DNA of 23,344 nucleotides from the NCBI GenBank assembly GCA_036276035.1, contig DASUCM010000006.1, forward strand, positions 1 through 23,344. The letters run 5' to 3'. This stretch comes from JACDAF01 sp036276035. GTDB taxonomy: Bacteria > Chloroflexota > Limnocylindria > P2-11E. A program made the position numbers and the translations under genes. This document shows positions 13,731 to 22,098 of the stretch, in pieces; position 1 is the first letter of the stretch, and every line of letters starts with the position of its first letter. The notes under the pieces are model-generated. The model was not told where the DNA came from. It saw nothing but the letters and a program-made list of their open reading frames with translations, and did no database searches.

Positions 13731-16010
13731 CTAGCGCTTCGCGAGTCCCGCGAAGCCCGCCATCAGCCGCTTCACGCCCTTGTCCGGGAACGCCACCGTG
13801 ACCTCCTCGTCGTCGCTGCGCAGCGCGCTGGAGACGACAACTCCCTCGCCGAACGACGGATGCCGCACGCGGTCGCCCGCGCGGAACCGCGTCTCGCTCG
13901 CGATCGCGCGGCCCGCCGCGGCGTTCACCTGCGCCGGCGTCGGCTCGCGCCCGCCGCCCCAGACGCGCGGCAGGTCGGCCATCGACGCGGCGCGACGCGC
14001 GAGGCGCCGCTCCTCGTAGCGCTCGCGGCCGCGCGCCCAGTCGAGCTCCTCCCACTGGTCGCGCTCTTCTGTCGGCAGGGTCCCGCGATGCTCGATGTCC
14101 CCCGGAAGCTCGCCGAGGAAGCGCGACGGCGGATTCGCGTTCGTGCGACCGAAGAGCATGCGGTTCCGGGCGTACGAGAGGTAGCAGCGCTGCATCGCAC
14201 GCGTGATCCCGACGTAGCAGAGGCGGCGCTCTTCCTCCAGCTGCTCTTCCTTCTCGAGCGAGCGCAGGTGCGGGAACACGCCCTCCTCCATGCCGGTGAG
14301 GAAGACCGTCGGGAACTCGAGGCCCTTCACGGCATGGAGGGTGATGAGCGTCGCGACCGGACGCTGCGCCTCGAACTCGTCGACGTCGGCGACGAGCGCG
14401 ACCTGCTCGAGGAAGGACGGGAGCTGCTCGTCGCGCGGGAGGCCGATGAACTCGGCCGCGAGGCTGCGCACCTCCAGGACGTTCGCGTAGCGCTCCTCCC
14501 CCTCCTCCGTCCCGTCCTGCAGGTACGTCGCGTAGCCCGTCGCGTTCACGACCTCGTCGACGAGCTCGGGAAGGTCCCGCCGCTCCACCTCCTCGCGGAG
14601 CCGCTGCAGGAGGCGCCCGAACGCCGCGAGCGCGACCTGCTGCCGCTTCGGGACGTCGCTCATCTCCTCGGCGCGGAGCAGCGCTTCCGCCGGCGGGATC
14701 GCGCGCTCGCGCGCGAACTGCACGAGCCGCTCCTGGGTCTTCGCGCCGAGCCCTCTCGGCGGTGTGTTCAGGATCCGCTGCAGGCCGACGCTGTCGACCG
14801 GGTTCCGCAGCACGCGCAGGTAGGCGAGGACGTCCTTCACCTCGCGCCGGTCGTAGAAGGAGACCCCGCCGACGACCTGGTACGGAAGGTCGAAGCCGCG
14901 GAACACGTCCTCGATCGCGCGCGACTGGGCGTTCGTGCGGTACAGGACGGCGACGTCGCGCGCGCCGGTCACCTGCCCCTCGCGCTGCAGGCGCTCGATC
15001 TCCCGCGCGACCTGCTCTGCCTCGTGATGCTCGTCGTAGGACTCGATGACGACGACGGGGTCGCCGCCCTGCTTGTCGGTCCACAGCCGCTTGTCCTTGC
15101 GCGCCGCGTTGTTGCGCACGACGGAGTACGCCGCGTCGAGGATGCGCTGCGTGCTGCGGTAGTTCTGCTCGAGCTTCACGACCACCGCGTTCGGGAAGTC
15201 GCGCTCGAAGTCGAGGATGTTGCGCACGTCGGCGCCTCGCCAGGAGAAGACGGACTGGTCGTCGTCGCCGACCACGGCGATGTTGCGCTCGAAGCCCGCG
15301 AGATAGCGGAGGAGCTCGTACTGCGCGCGGTTCGTGTCCTGGTACTCGTCGACGAGAAGGTGGCGGTAGCGGTCCTGCCAGCGCTCGAGGGCGCGATCGC
15401 TCGTCTCGAAGAGCCGGCAGGCGAGAAGGAGCAGGTCGTCGAAGTCGACCGCGTTGTTCTCGCGCAGGAGCTCGTCGTACCGGCGCCAGACCGTCGAAGC
15501 GACGCGCTCGAGCTGGTCGCGCGCGTGCCCGGAGAGGTCGGCGGGGCCACGGAGGTCGTTCTTCGCGCCCGAGATGACCGCGCTCACCGCGCCGGGGGCG
15601 AAGAGGCGCTCCGAGAACCCGGTCTCCTCCATGGCCCGGCGCACGAGCGCGCGCTGGTCGGTCTCGTCGTAGATCGCGAACGAGCGATCGACGCCGACCT
15701 CCGGCCCGTCGCGCCGGAGCAAGCGGGCGCAGAACGCGTGGAAGGTGCCGACGGTGAGGTCCGCGAGACCCTCGGCGCCGACGAGGCGCTCGAGGCGGTC
15801 ACGCATCTCGCGCGCGGCCTTGTTCGTGAAGGTGACGGCCAGGATGTTGCGCGGCGGGATATCAAGGTCCCGCATGAGGTAGGCGACCCGATGTGTGAGG
15901 ACGCGCGTCTTCCCGGAGCCCGCGCCCGCGAGGATGAGCAGCGGCCCCGTGCCGTGCGCGACGGCCCGCCGCTGCTCCGGATTGAGCGGATCGAGGATGG
16001 GGTCGGACAC
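13731..16010 (-). CDS. pcrA: ATP-dependent DNA helicase, PcrA/UvrD family
   Basis: An SF1A 3'-5' helicase for repair, replication-fork upkeep and transcription-coupled repair. Residue numbers use the GTG at 16010 (759 residues, MSDPILDPLNPEQ). Walker A is AGAGSGKT (28-35), motif Ia VTFTNKAAREM, motif II LLVDEYQDT (218-226), motif III VVGDDDQSVFSWRGA, motif IV LEQNYRST, motif V TLHAVKGLEFPTVFLTG and motif VI RRLCYVGITRA. The last 50 residues (RAGDRVRHPSFGEGVVV) match the Tudor-like C-terminal domain of PcrA that contacts RNA polymerase. An in-frame GTG at 16037 would add nine residues. I prefer 16010 because the N-terminus then matches the family and a TACCAT hexamer ends 6 bases upstream. Confidence 0.97.
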   Translation of the reverse strand: MSDPILDPLNPEQRRAVAHGTGPLLILAGAGSGKTRVLTHRVAYLMRDLDIPPRNILAVTFTNKAAREMRDRLERLVGAEGLADLTVGTFHAFCARLLRRDGPEVGVDRSFAIYDETDQRALVRRAMEETGFSERLFAPGAVSAVISGAKNDLRGPADLSGHARDQLERVASTVWRRYDELLRENNAVDFDDLLLLACRLFETSDRALERWQDRYRHLLVDEYQDTNRAQYELLRYLAGFERNIAVVGDDDQSVFSWRGADVRNILDFERDFPNAVVVKLEQNYRSTQRILDAAYSVVRNNAARKDKRLWTDKQGGDPVVVIESYDEHHEAEQVAREIERLQREGQVTGARDVAVLYRTNAQSRAIEDVFRGFDLPYQVVGGVSFYDRREVKDVLAYLRVLRNPVDSVGLQRILNTPPRGLGAKTQERLVQFARERAIPPAEALLRAEEMSDVPKRQQVALAAFGRLLQRLREEVERRDLPELVDEVVNATGYATYLQDGTEEGEERYANVLEVRSLAAEFIGLPRDEQLPSFLEQVALVADVDEFEAQRPVATLITLHAVKGLEFPTVFLTGMEEGVFPHLRSLEKEEQLEEERRLCYVGITRAMQRCYLSYARNRMLFGRTNANPPSRFLGELPGDIEHRGTLPTEERDQWEELDWARGRERYEERRLARRAASMADLPRVWGGGREPTPAQVNAAAGRAIASETRFRAGDRVRHPSFGEGVVVSSALRSDDEEVTVAFPDKGVKRLMAGFAGLAKR

Positions 16011-16016
16011 CGGCTG

Positions 16017-16022
16017 ATGGTA
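16017..16022 (-). promoter_or_regulatory. -10 element of pcrA, leaderless type
   Basis: TACCAT on the reverse strand, exactly 6 bases before the GTG at 16010. No Shine-Dalgarno sequence. Shares its TA (16021-16022) with the opposed TATGGT of the histidine kinase gene. Confidence 0.5.
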
Positions 16023-16026
16023 TGGT
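16021..16026 (+). promoter_or_regulatory. -10 element of the histidine kinase gene
   Basis: TATGGT, 11 bases before the ATG at 16038, giving a leader of only about 4-5 bases. No ribosome binding site is seen. Together with the pcrA element it forms ATGGTATGGT. Confidence 0.45.
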
Positions 16027-16037
16027 CGCGCCCGCAC

Positions 16038-17570
16038 ATGACGACGACGCTCGGCACCGAGCGCATCCGCGCGGCGCGGCTCGTCGGATCGCTGGACACC
16101 AAGGTCCTCATCGCGGGATGGACAGCGGCCCTCGCCGAGTCAGGCGTCCTTCGCGACGCGACGCCCTCCGACGCGACGGTCCGGCGGATCGTCTCCGCGC
16201 TGCAGCGCGGCTTGGCGATGCACCTGGAGGCGCCTCGCGCCCGGCTCGACGTCGACACCGGAGCCCTCGCCGACGACGCCGCGATGGCGCACGTCTACCA
16301 GCGCGGCGTCACCATCACGCAGATCACCGAGGGCGTCTTCTGCTTCATGGACGTGATCTTCCGTCACCTCGACGGCGCCGGCCTGTATGTCCCGTCGGTC
16401 GCGGAGATCGTGCGCGACTTCGCGAAGCGCTTCCTGCGCATGACGGGCGAGTCGTGGTCCGCGATCCTCGTCGCGCAGCGCGCGGACGCGGAGCGGTCGC
16501 GCGCCGAGCTGCAGCGCATCCTGGAGTCCACGAACGAGGGTGTGCTGCTGGTCGGCAAGGACCTCACGCTCCGATTCGCGAACGCTCGGGCCTCGGAGCT
16601 CCTCGGCGCGCCGCTGCACGCGCACGTCGGCGAGAACCTGCACCACCTCCTCACCGAGCTCGTCGCGCCCGCCCTCGCCGATCCCGACGCCTTCCTCGCC
16701 CGGCTTCGCCACCTCTACGGGACGATGGAGGAGATCGCGACGGACGAGATGACGGTGGCGACGCCGCCCCGTGACCTGTCCCGCTACTCGGCGCCGGTCC
16801 GCGACGCCGCGGGCAGGACGATCGGCCGGGTCGAGATCTACCGCGACGTGACGGCGGAGCGGCGGGCGCGGCGCTCGCGGGACGACTTCCTCGGCCTCGT
16901 CGGCCACGAGCTCCGGACCCCGCTCGCCGCGATCTCGGGGTACATCGATCTCGCCGCCCGATCCCTGCCGAGGCTCGACATCCCCCAGAGCGCCCAGCGC
17001 GACCGCATGGCGGGCTACCTGCAGCGCGGCCGCGCGAACGTCGACCGGATCGTGCGCCTCGTGGACACGCTGCTCACCGTCGAGCGCTTCGAGTCCGGGC
17101 GCTGGCCGGTCGAGCTGCGTCCGCTCGACCTCGCGGGGATCGTCTCCGACTCCGTCGCGAATTACGCGGGCGCGAGCGCCCGCCCGATCTCGCTGCGCGT
17201 GCCGAGCGGGCGCGTGCCGATCGCGGGCGACCCCGACCGGCTCGACCAGATCGTCACGAACCTCCTCTCGAACGCCGTGCGTCACGCCTCGCAGGGCTTC
17301 GCCCCGGACGTCCTGCTCACGACGGAGGGGCCGGAGGCGGTCCTCACGGTGAGCGACGACGGCGCCGGCGTCCCGCTGCCTGAGCGCGAGCGCATCTTCG
17401 AGCGCTTCTACCGGATGCCCGAGGGCGGCTTCCGATCGGGGATCGGGCTCGGGCTGTTCGTCGTGCGCCAGCTCGTCGACGCCCACAACGGCACCGTGAC
17501 CGTCGGCGAGCGTCCGGGCGGTGGCGCGGTGTTCACGGTCCGTCTGCCGTTGCTGATGGAGCGTGGATAA
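16038..17570 (+). CDS. Soluble PAS-domain sensor histidine kinase (orphan)
   Basis: A 510-residue two-component sensor with no membrane segment, so it senses a cytoplasmic signal. Residues 1-150 form a helical input region of unknown type. A PAS domain spans about 155-270 (LQRILESTNEGVLLVGKDLTLRFANARA, ending GRVEIYRDVTAERRA). The HisKA dimerisation domain has phospho-acceptor His290 in GLVGHELRTPLAAISGY. The HATPase_c domain has the N-box QIVTNLLSNAVRHA (404-417), G1 DDGAGV (440-445) and G2 GIGLGLFVV (468-476). All catalytic boxes are intact. No response regulator gene is adjacent on either side. The ATG at 16038 is preferred; an in-frame ATG at 16017 overlaps the pcrA promoter. The stop codon lies inside the first DnaA-box-like motif. 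Confidence 0.93.
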   Translation: MTTTLGTERIRAARLVGSLDTKVLIAGWTAALAESGVLRDATPSDATVRRIVSALQRGLAMHLEAPRARLDVDTGALADDAAMAHVYQRGVTITQITEGVFCFMDVIFRHLDGAGLYVPSVAEIVRDFAKRFLRMTGESWSAILVAQRADAERSRAELQRILESTNEGVLLVGKDLTLRFANARASELLGAPLHAHVGENLHHLLTELVAPALADPDAFLARLRHLYGTMEEIATDEMTVATPPRDLSRYSAPVRDAAGRTIGRVEIYRDVTAERRARRSRDDFLGLVGHELRTPLAAISGYIDLAARSLPRLDIPQSAQRDRMAGYLQRGRANVDRIVRLVDTLLTVERFESGRWPVELRPLDLAGIVSDSVANYAGASARPISLRVPSGRVPIAGDPDRLDQIVTNLLSNAVRHASQGFAPDVLLTTEGPEAVLTVSDDGAGVPLPERERIFERFYRMPEGGFRSGIGLGLFVVRQLVDAHNGTVTVGERPGGGAVFTVRLPLLMERG

Positions 17571-17642
17571 CCCGCCGATCCTGTGGATGGATCGGCCGCG
17601 AGGTCGTGGATAGAGCGCTTCCCCGGTCCGCGAGGCGGGCGC

Positions 17643-17648
17643 TAAGGT
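17643..17648 (+). promoter_or_regulatory. -10 candidate for the first small RNA
   Basis: TAAGGT placed so that transcription would begin at about 17655-17658, where the closing stem of the predicted RNA starts. No clear -35. Confidence 0.35.
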
Positions 17649-17655
17649 CCCGCGT

Positions 17656-17748
17656 ACGCCTCGAGGGGCGGTCACCCGGGGAGCGTTCGGCGATCTGTCG
17701 TCGGCAACAGCGCTTCGTTGGTGACAGTGCCTCGAGGCTTTTCTTTTT
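17656..17748 (+). ncRNA. Candidate rod-shaped small RNA or extended terminator
   Basis: GCCTCGAGG (17658-17666) pairs with CCTCGAGGC (17730-17738). Further in, TCACC (17672-17676) pairs with GGTGA (17720-17724), GGAGCG (17680-17685) with CGCTTC (17711-17716, one G-U), and an apical hairpin CGGCGA-TCTG-TCGTCG follows (one G-U). The run TTTTCTTTTT comes directly after the closing stem. This is an RNA of about 80-90 bases ending as an intrinsic terminator. It could simply terminate the kinase mRNA 88 bases after its stop, or be a separate RNA from TAAGGT. I find no SRP, tmRNA or RNase P signature. Confidence 0.5.
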
Positions 17749-17879
17749 GTCGGCTCCGTCGGGCAAAGCCCGACCCCTCGCCGGCGTTTGTGCACACGAG
17801 CCGTGGACATCGCGTGGACAACTTCCCGCGTTCGTGGACACATCTCGCGCGCGGAAGCTGCAACCTGTGGATAAGACCG

Positions 17880-17909
17880 TTGCTCGGCCCCTCGCTCCGC
17901 GGCTATGGT
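17880..17909 (+). promoter_or_regulatory. Sigma-70-like promoter of the second candidate RNA
   Basis: TTGCTC (17880-17885), an 18-base spacer and TATGGT (17904-17909). The expected transcription start, about 17916, coincides with the first base of the closing stem. The perfect DnaA box (17866-17874) ends 5 bases before the -35. Confidence 0.5.
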
Positions 17910-17915
17910 TCACCT

Positions 17916-18102
17916 CGACCCGAGGGGTCTGCCAAAGGGAACGGGATCTGAGATTCCATCAAGGATCACCGGGCCCCGGGAGCGCAACCGGAGATAGCAT
18001 CAAAGGCGATCCAAGAGGACATCGAGGATCGGCTCCCCGGCCAAGTCGCTGGGCTACGGAGCAGCGGCAGGGCACGGAGGCAGGTCGCTCGGGTCGCTTT
18101 TT
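17916..18102 (+). ncRNA. Candidate structured RNA of about 185 bases with 6S-like architecture
   Basis: The 5' end CGACCCGAG (17916-17924) pairs perfectly with CTCGGGTCG (18088-18096). After one G-G mismatch, 17926-17933 pairs with 18079-18086 (eight pairs, two of them G-U). A five-T run follows at 18098-18102. Inside, GGATCACC (17963-17970) pairs with GGCGATCC (18005-18012) around one mismatch, and GCTG/CAGC closes a small hairpin near 18048-18065. A closing stem of 17 pairs, an open middle and inner stem, a length near 185 and a T-run fit 6S RNA or another RNA-polymerase-binding RNA in outline. No sequence signature proves it. The stretch is less GC-rich than its surroundings and has no convincing reading frame. 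Confidence 0.45.
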
Positions 18103-18219
18103 GCCTGTCTATCCCCCGGCGCTGCGCCGCCTTCGGCTGCTTCGCGCCGGTGGGCCCTTGCGGCTCCTTCGGGCAAAGCCCTCAGTCGCCTGGAACGATC
18201 CAATAGTGGACTCCATCCG
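18103..18219 (+). other. Hairpin-rich spacer before the sigma factor gene
   Basis: No gene seen. It holds the inverted repeat CGGCGCTGCGCCG and a stem GGGC/GCCC plus TTGC/GCAA at 18152-18181. It also has a 20-base sequence at 18161-18180 that matches 17751-17770 with one difference. GGAAC at 18192 resembles an ECF -35 box but is too far from CGT (21 bases) to be a convincing autoregulatory promoter. Confidence 0.5.
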
Positions 18220-18225
18220 TACAGT
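18220..18225 (+). promoter_or_regulatory. -10 element of the sigma factor gene, leaderless type
   Basis: TACAGT, 8 bases before the ATG at 18234. No matching -35 and no strong Shine-Dalgarno sequence (only GTGGG next to the ATG). Confidence 0.45.
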
Positions 18226-18233
18226 CGAGTGGG

Positions 18234-18788
18234 ATGACGGAGCCGCTCGAGCCCCCTGACGACGCTCTCATCGCGCAGCTGGCCGCCCAGCAGCTCGGCG
18301 CTCTCGCGACCCTGTACGACCGCTACGGCCGCCTCGCCTACGCGCTCGCCTACCGGATCCTCGGGGAGGCCGAGGCGGCCGAGGACGCGGTGCACGATGC
18401 CTTCCTCCTCGCCTGGCGAGGGGCGGGCAGCTACCGGCGCGAGCGCGGGACAGTGCGCGGCTGGCTCCTCTCGATCGTGCACCACCGCTCCGTCGACGTG
18501 CTCCGCCGCAAGACCGCCTTCCGGCCTGCACCGCTCGAGGCGGCCGAGCACCACCCGGCCGACAGTGACACCGCCGAGGAGGCCGCGCGGAACGTCGAGC
18601 AGCAGGGCGTCCGCCGCGTGCTCGAGACCCTCCCGGAGGCACAGCGCCGGACCATCGAGCTCGCCTACTTCGGCGGGTACACGCAGGTGGAGCTCGCGGC
18701 GCTCATGGGCGTCCCGCTCGGCACGGTGAAGGGCCGCATGCGGATCGGGCTGCAGAAGATGCGGCGCGCGCTGGAGCATGCGCGATGA
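18234..18788 (+). CDS. ECF-type RNA polymerase sigma factor (SigK-like)
   Basis: A 184-residue sigma factor with only regions 2 and 4. Region 2 spans about 20-95 (LATLYDRYGRLAYALAYRILG, AEDAVHDAFLLAWRGAGSY, VRGWLLSIVHHRSVDVLRRK), with the DAVHDAFL and WLLSIVHHR segments for core binding and -10 melting. Region 4 spans about 127-180 (LETLPEAQRRTIELAYFGGYTQVELAALMG, then GTVKGRMRIGLQKMRRAL), a helix-turn-helix for -35 recognition. The next gene, overlapping by ATGA, encodes its likely anti-sigma factor, so activity is probably held off until a signal releases it. Similar to SigK-RskA pairs. The target regulon cannot be read from here. Confidence 0.95.
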   Translation: MTEPLEPPDDALIAQLAAQQLGALATLYDRYGRLAYALAYRILGEAEAAEDAVHDAFLLAWRGAGSYRRERGTVRGWLLSIVHHRSVDVLRRKTAFRPAPLEAAEHHPADSDTAEEAARNVEQQGVRRVLETLPEAQRRTIELAYFGGYTQVELAALMGVPLGTVKGRMRIGLQKMRRALEHAR

Positions 18789-19519
18789 CGCACGTCCTCG
18801 ACGAGCTCGAGCTCTACGTCCTCGGGGTACTCCCCCCGGCGACGCGCGCGGAGGTGGAGGCGCACCTCGTCGCCTGCGACGGGTGCCGTGCCGAGGCGGC
18901 CGCCCTCACGGACGTCATCTCCGCGATGCACGACGCGCTCCCCGTACGCGAGCCGCCGCTCGCCCTGCGGCAGCGGATCCTCGCCTCCGCGGGGACGCGC
19001 GTGGTGCGGCCGGCGCCGGCCACGTGGCTGCGGCCCGTGCGCGCGTGGCTGCCGGCGGGCGCGCTCGCGGCCGCCGCGGTCGTCCTCGCGGTGCTGAGCG
19101 TCGGCCTCGTGCAGCAGCTCGACGCGACGCGCGCGGAGCTCGCGGGGGCGCAGGCGCGCTCCGCCACGACGCAGGCGATCGCGGAGCGGGTCAGTCACGG
19201 CGGGCGCAGCTGGTACATGAGCGGCGTCGAGCAGTGGAAGGGCGCGGGCGGCATGCTCTTCGTGCCGCAGGGGGCGCCGGCCTACGTCGTCTTCCACGAT
19301 CTGCCGCCCGTCCCGGCGGGCGCGAACTACACGATCTGGCTCGTCGACGCCGAGGGCCGCTGGGTGCGCGGCGCGAGCTTCGCGCCGGCGGAGAGCGGGG
19401 TGCGCATGGTCGACGTCGGCGTTCCCGTCGAGGGCTTCGACCGCTGCGCGGTGACGCTCGAGACGCAGACGACCGGCAAACGGTCCGGCCCGATCGTCAT
19501 GCAGTCGAGGATGTACTAG
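18785..19519 (+). CDS. RskA-type anti-sigma factor with zinc-binding N-terminus
   Basis: A 244-residue transmembrane regulator. The N-terminal anti-sigma domain (about 1-75) carries the zinc motif H27-x3-C31-x2-C34 (EAHLVACDGC). One membrane segment lies at about 88-109. The C-terminal extracytoplasmic RskA domain runs about 130-244 (SWYMSGVEQWKGAGGMLFVPQ, YVVFHDLPPVPAGANYTIWLVD). It sequesters the upstream sigma factor at the membrane and is expected to release it after proteolysis; this role is known for the family. The ATG lies within the sigma stop (ATGA), with GGAG 6 bases ahead. Its TAG stop overlaps the stop of the convergent purU within one CTAG. Confidence 0.93.
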   Translation: MTHVLDELELYVLGVLPPATRAEVEAHLVACDGCRAEAAALTDVISAMHDALPVREPPLALRQRILASAGTRVVRPAPATWLRPVRAWLPAGALAAAAVVLAVLSVGLVQQLDATRAELAGAQARSATTQAIAERVSHGGRSWYMSGVEQWKGAGGMLFVPQGAPAYVVFHDLPPVPAGANYTIWLVDAEGRWVRGASFAPAESGVRMVDVGVPVEGFDRCAVTLETQTTGKRSGPIVMQSRMY

Positions 19520-20370
19520 CCGAAGACCACCGTCCGTCCGTCGTGGACGACGACCTTGCGCTGCAGGTGGAGCCACACCGCGCGCGAGAGGACGATGCGC
19601 TCGAGGTCGCGGCCGAGCCGGACGAGATCCTCCGTCGTGTGCTGATGTCCGACGCGGATGACGTCCTGCTCGATGATCGGACCGGCGTCGAGCTCCTCGG
19701 TCACGTAATGGCTCGTCGCGCCGATCATCTTCACGCCGCGAGCGCGGGCCGCGTGATACGGCTTCGCGCCTGGGAAGGACGGCAGGAACGCGTGGTGGAT
19801 GTTGACGATGCCCTCCGGCCGCTCGGCGATGAAGGCCGGCGACAGGACCTGCATGTAGCGCGCGAGGACGACGAGCTCCACACCGCGCTCGCGCAGGGCC
19901 GAGCGCTGGCGGTCCTCGGCCGCGGCCTTCGTGCCCGCGCTCACGGGCGTATGCAGGAAGTCGAGCCCGAACGTGCGCGCCACCGGCTCGAGGTCCGGAT
20001 GGTTCCCGACCACGAGCGCGATCTCCGCCGGCCACTCGCCCGACCGGCAGCGTGACGCGATGTCATACAGGCAGTGCGGCAGGCGCGAGACGAAGACCGC
20101 GATCCGCTGCGGCCGGCCGGTGAAGTGGAGGCGCCAGCGGAGCCCGGCCTCCCGCCCGACCGCGTCGCCGAACTCGCGGTCGAGGTCCTCACGGGGGACG
20201 TGGAAGCCGGCGAGGTCCCACTCGAGCCGCGTGAAGTAGAGCGCCGTCTCCGGATCGACGTGCTGCTCGTGGTAGACGATCTTGCCGCCACGCTGGTAGA
20301 CGAAGTCGGTGAGCGTCGCGGCGAGCCGGGGTCGCAGGGGGCCGTGGGCCAGGAGGATCGCGGACGGCAC
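19516..20370 (-). CDS. purU: Formyltetrahydrofolate deformylase
   Basis: PurU hydrolyses 10-formyltetrahydrofolate to formate and tetrahydrofolate, balancing one-carbon pools. The 284-residue protein has an ACT-like N-terminal domain (about 3-80, opening AILLAHGPLRPRLAATLTDFVYQRGGKI) and a formyltransferase-type catalytic domain from about 88. The catalytic set is intact: Asn190, His192 (NIHHAFLPSFPGAKPY) and Asp228 (YVTEELDAGPIIEQD). The GTG start has no ribosome binding site; TATCGT ends 8 bases upstream. It follows groEL on the same strand but is separated from it by a strong hairpin. Confidence 0.96.
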   Translation of the reverse strand: MPSAILLAHGPLRPRLAATLTDFVYQRGGKIVYHEQHVDPETALYFTRLEWDLAGFHVPREDLDREFGDAVGREAGLRWRLHFTGRPQRIAVFVSRLPHCLYDIASRCRSGEWPAEIALVVGNHPDLEPVARTFGLDFLHTPVSAGTKAAAEDRQRSALRERGVELVVLARYMQVLSPAFIAERPEGIVNIHHAFLPSFPGAKPYHAARARGVKMIGATSHYVTEELDAGPIIEQDVIRVGHQHTTEDLVRLGRDLERIVLSRAVWLHLQRKVVVHDGRTVVFG

Positions 20371-20378
20371 GGTCGCGG

Positions 20379-20384
20379 ACGATA
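20379..20384 (-). promoter_or_regulatory. -10 element of purU, leaderless type
   Basis: TATCGT on the reverse strand, 8 bases before the GTG at 20370, just past the groEL terminator hairpin. No -35 seen. Confidence 0.45.
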
Positions 20385-20391
20385 GGACATG

Positions 20392-20425
20392 AAGAGGCCC
20401 GGTCCGTTGCCGGACCGGGCCTCTT
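20392..20425 (-). terminator. groEL transcription terminator hairpin
   Basis: A perfect 15-base inverted repeat (arms 20392-20406 and 20411-20425). On the groEL transcript the loop is GCAA, a stable GNRA tetraloop. There is no separate T-run beyond the CTCTT end of the stem. It starts 23 bases after the groEL stop. Confidence 0.85.
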
Positions 20426-20448
20426 GCCGTACCTGCTATCGGGAGGGA

Positions 20449-22086
<1,638 letters not shown>

Positions 22087-22098
22087 GCTTCTCTCCCC

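Larger units (their letters stand above)
17562..17874 (+). other. Cluster of DnaA-box-like motifs (possible origin or DnaA-binding locus)
   Basis: Seven same-strand GTGGA(T/C)-containing 9-mers begin at 17562, 17582, 17605, 17802, 17813, 17833 and 17866. The last is a perfect TGTGGATAA, the complement of the DnaA box TTATCCACA; those at 17562 and 17582 differ by one base, and the GTGGACA-type ones are looser. An eighth, TTGTGCACA, is at 17788 (one base off TTATNCACA). Distances of 20, 23, 11, 20 and 33 bases lie near multiples of the helical turn. A T-rich run (TTTTCTTTTT) lies between the two groups at 17739-17748. The usual neighbours dnaA, dnaN, rpmH or gyrB are not in the window, so origin function is inference; a DnaA-titration or regulatory site is the main alternative. 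Confidence 0.5.

Noticed and set aside
13719..17570. A 1283-codon open frame on the plus strand
   Set aside because: Up to 16037 it is antisense to pcrA/uvrD and low in complexity; only the part from the ATG at 16038 has domains.
17751..17775. GTCGGGC-AAA-GCCCGAC hairpin as an intrinsic terminator
   Set aside because: The T-run lies before the hairpin on the plus strand and becomes an A-run on the minus strand.
17656..18102. SRP RNA, tmRNA or RNase P RNA identity for the structured RNAs
   Set aside because: No SRP apical GGAA-type domain, no tag-peptide reading frame and no RNase P core motifs were found.
18192..18223. ECF autoregulatory promoter (GGAAC ... CGT)
   Set aside because: Spacing of 21 bases is too long for ECF promoters (about 16-17); TACAGT 8 bases before the ATG fits better.
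17571..18233. tRNA genes in the intergenic gap
   Set aside because: No cloverleaf with a 7-base acceptor stem and T-loop sequence could be built.
17606..18259. Possible plus-strand gene across the intergenic region
   Set aside because: No domain, atypical composition, no start signal, and it conflicts with the structured-RNA evidence.
18054..18779. Minus-strand frame opposite the sigma factor
   Set aside because: Mirror of the sigma gene codons, no recognisable motif.
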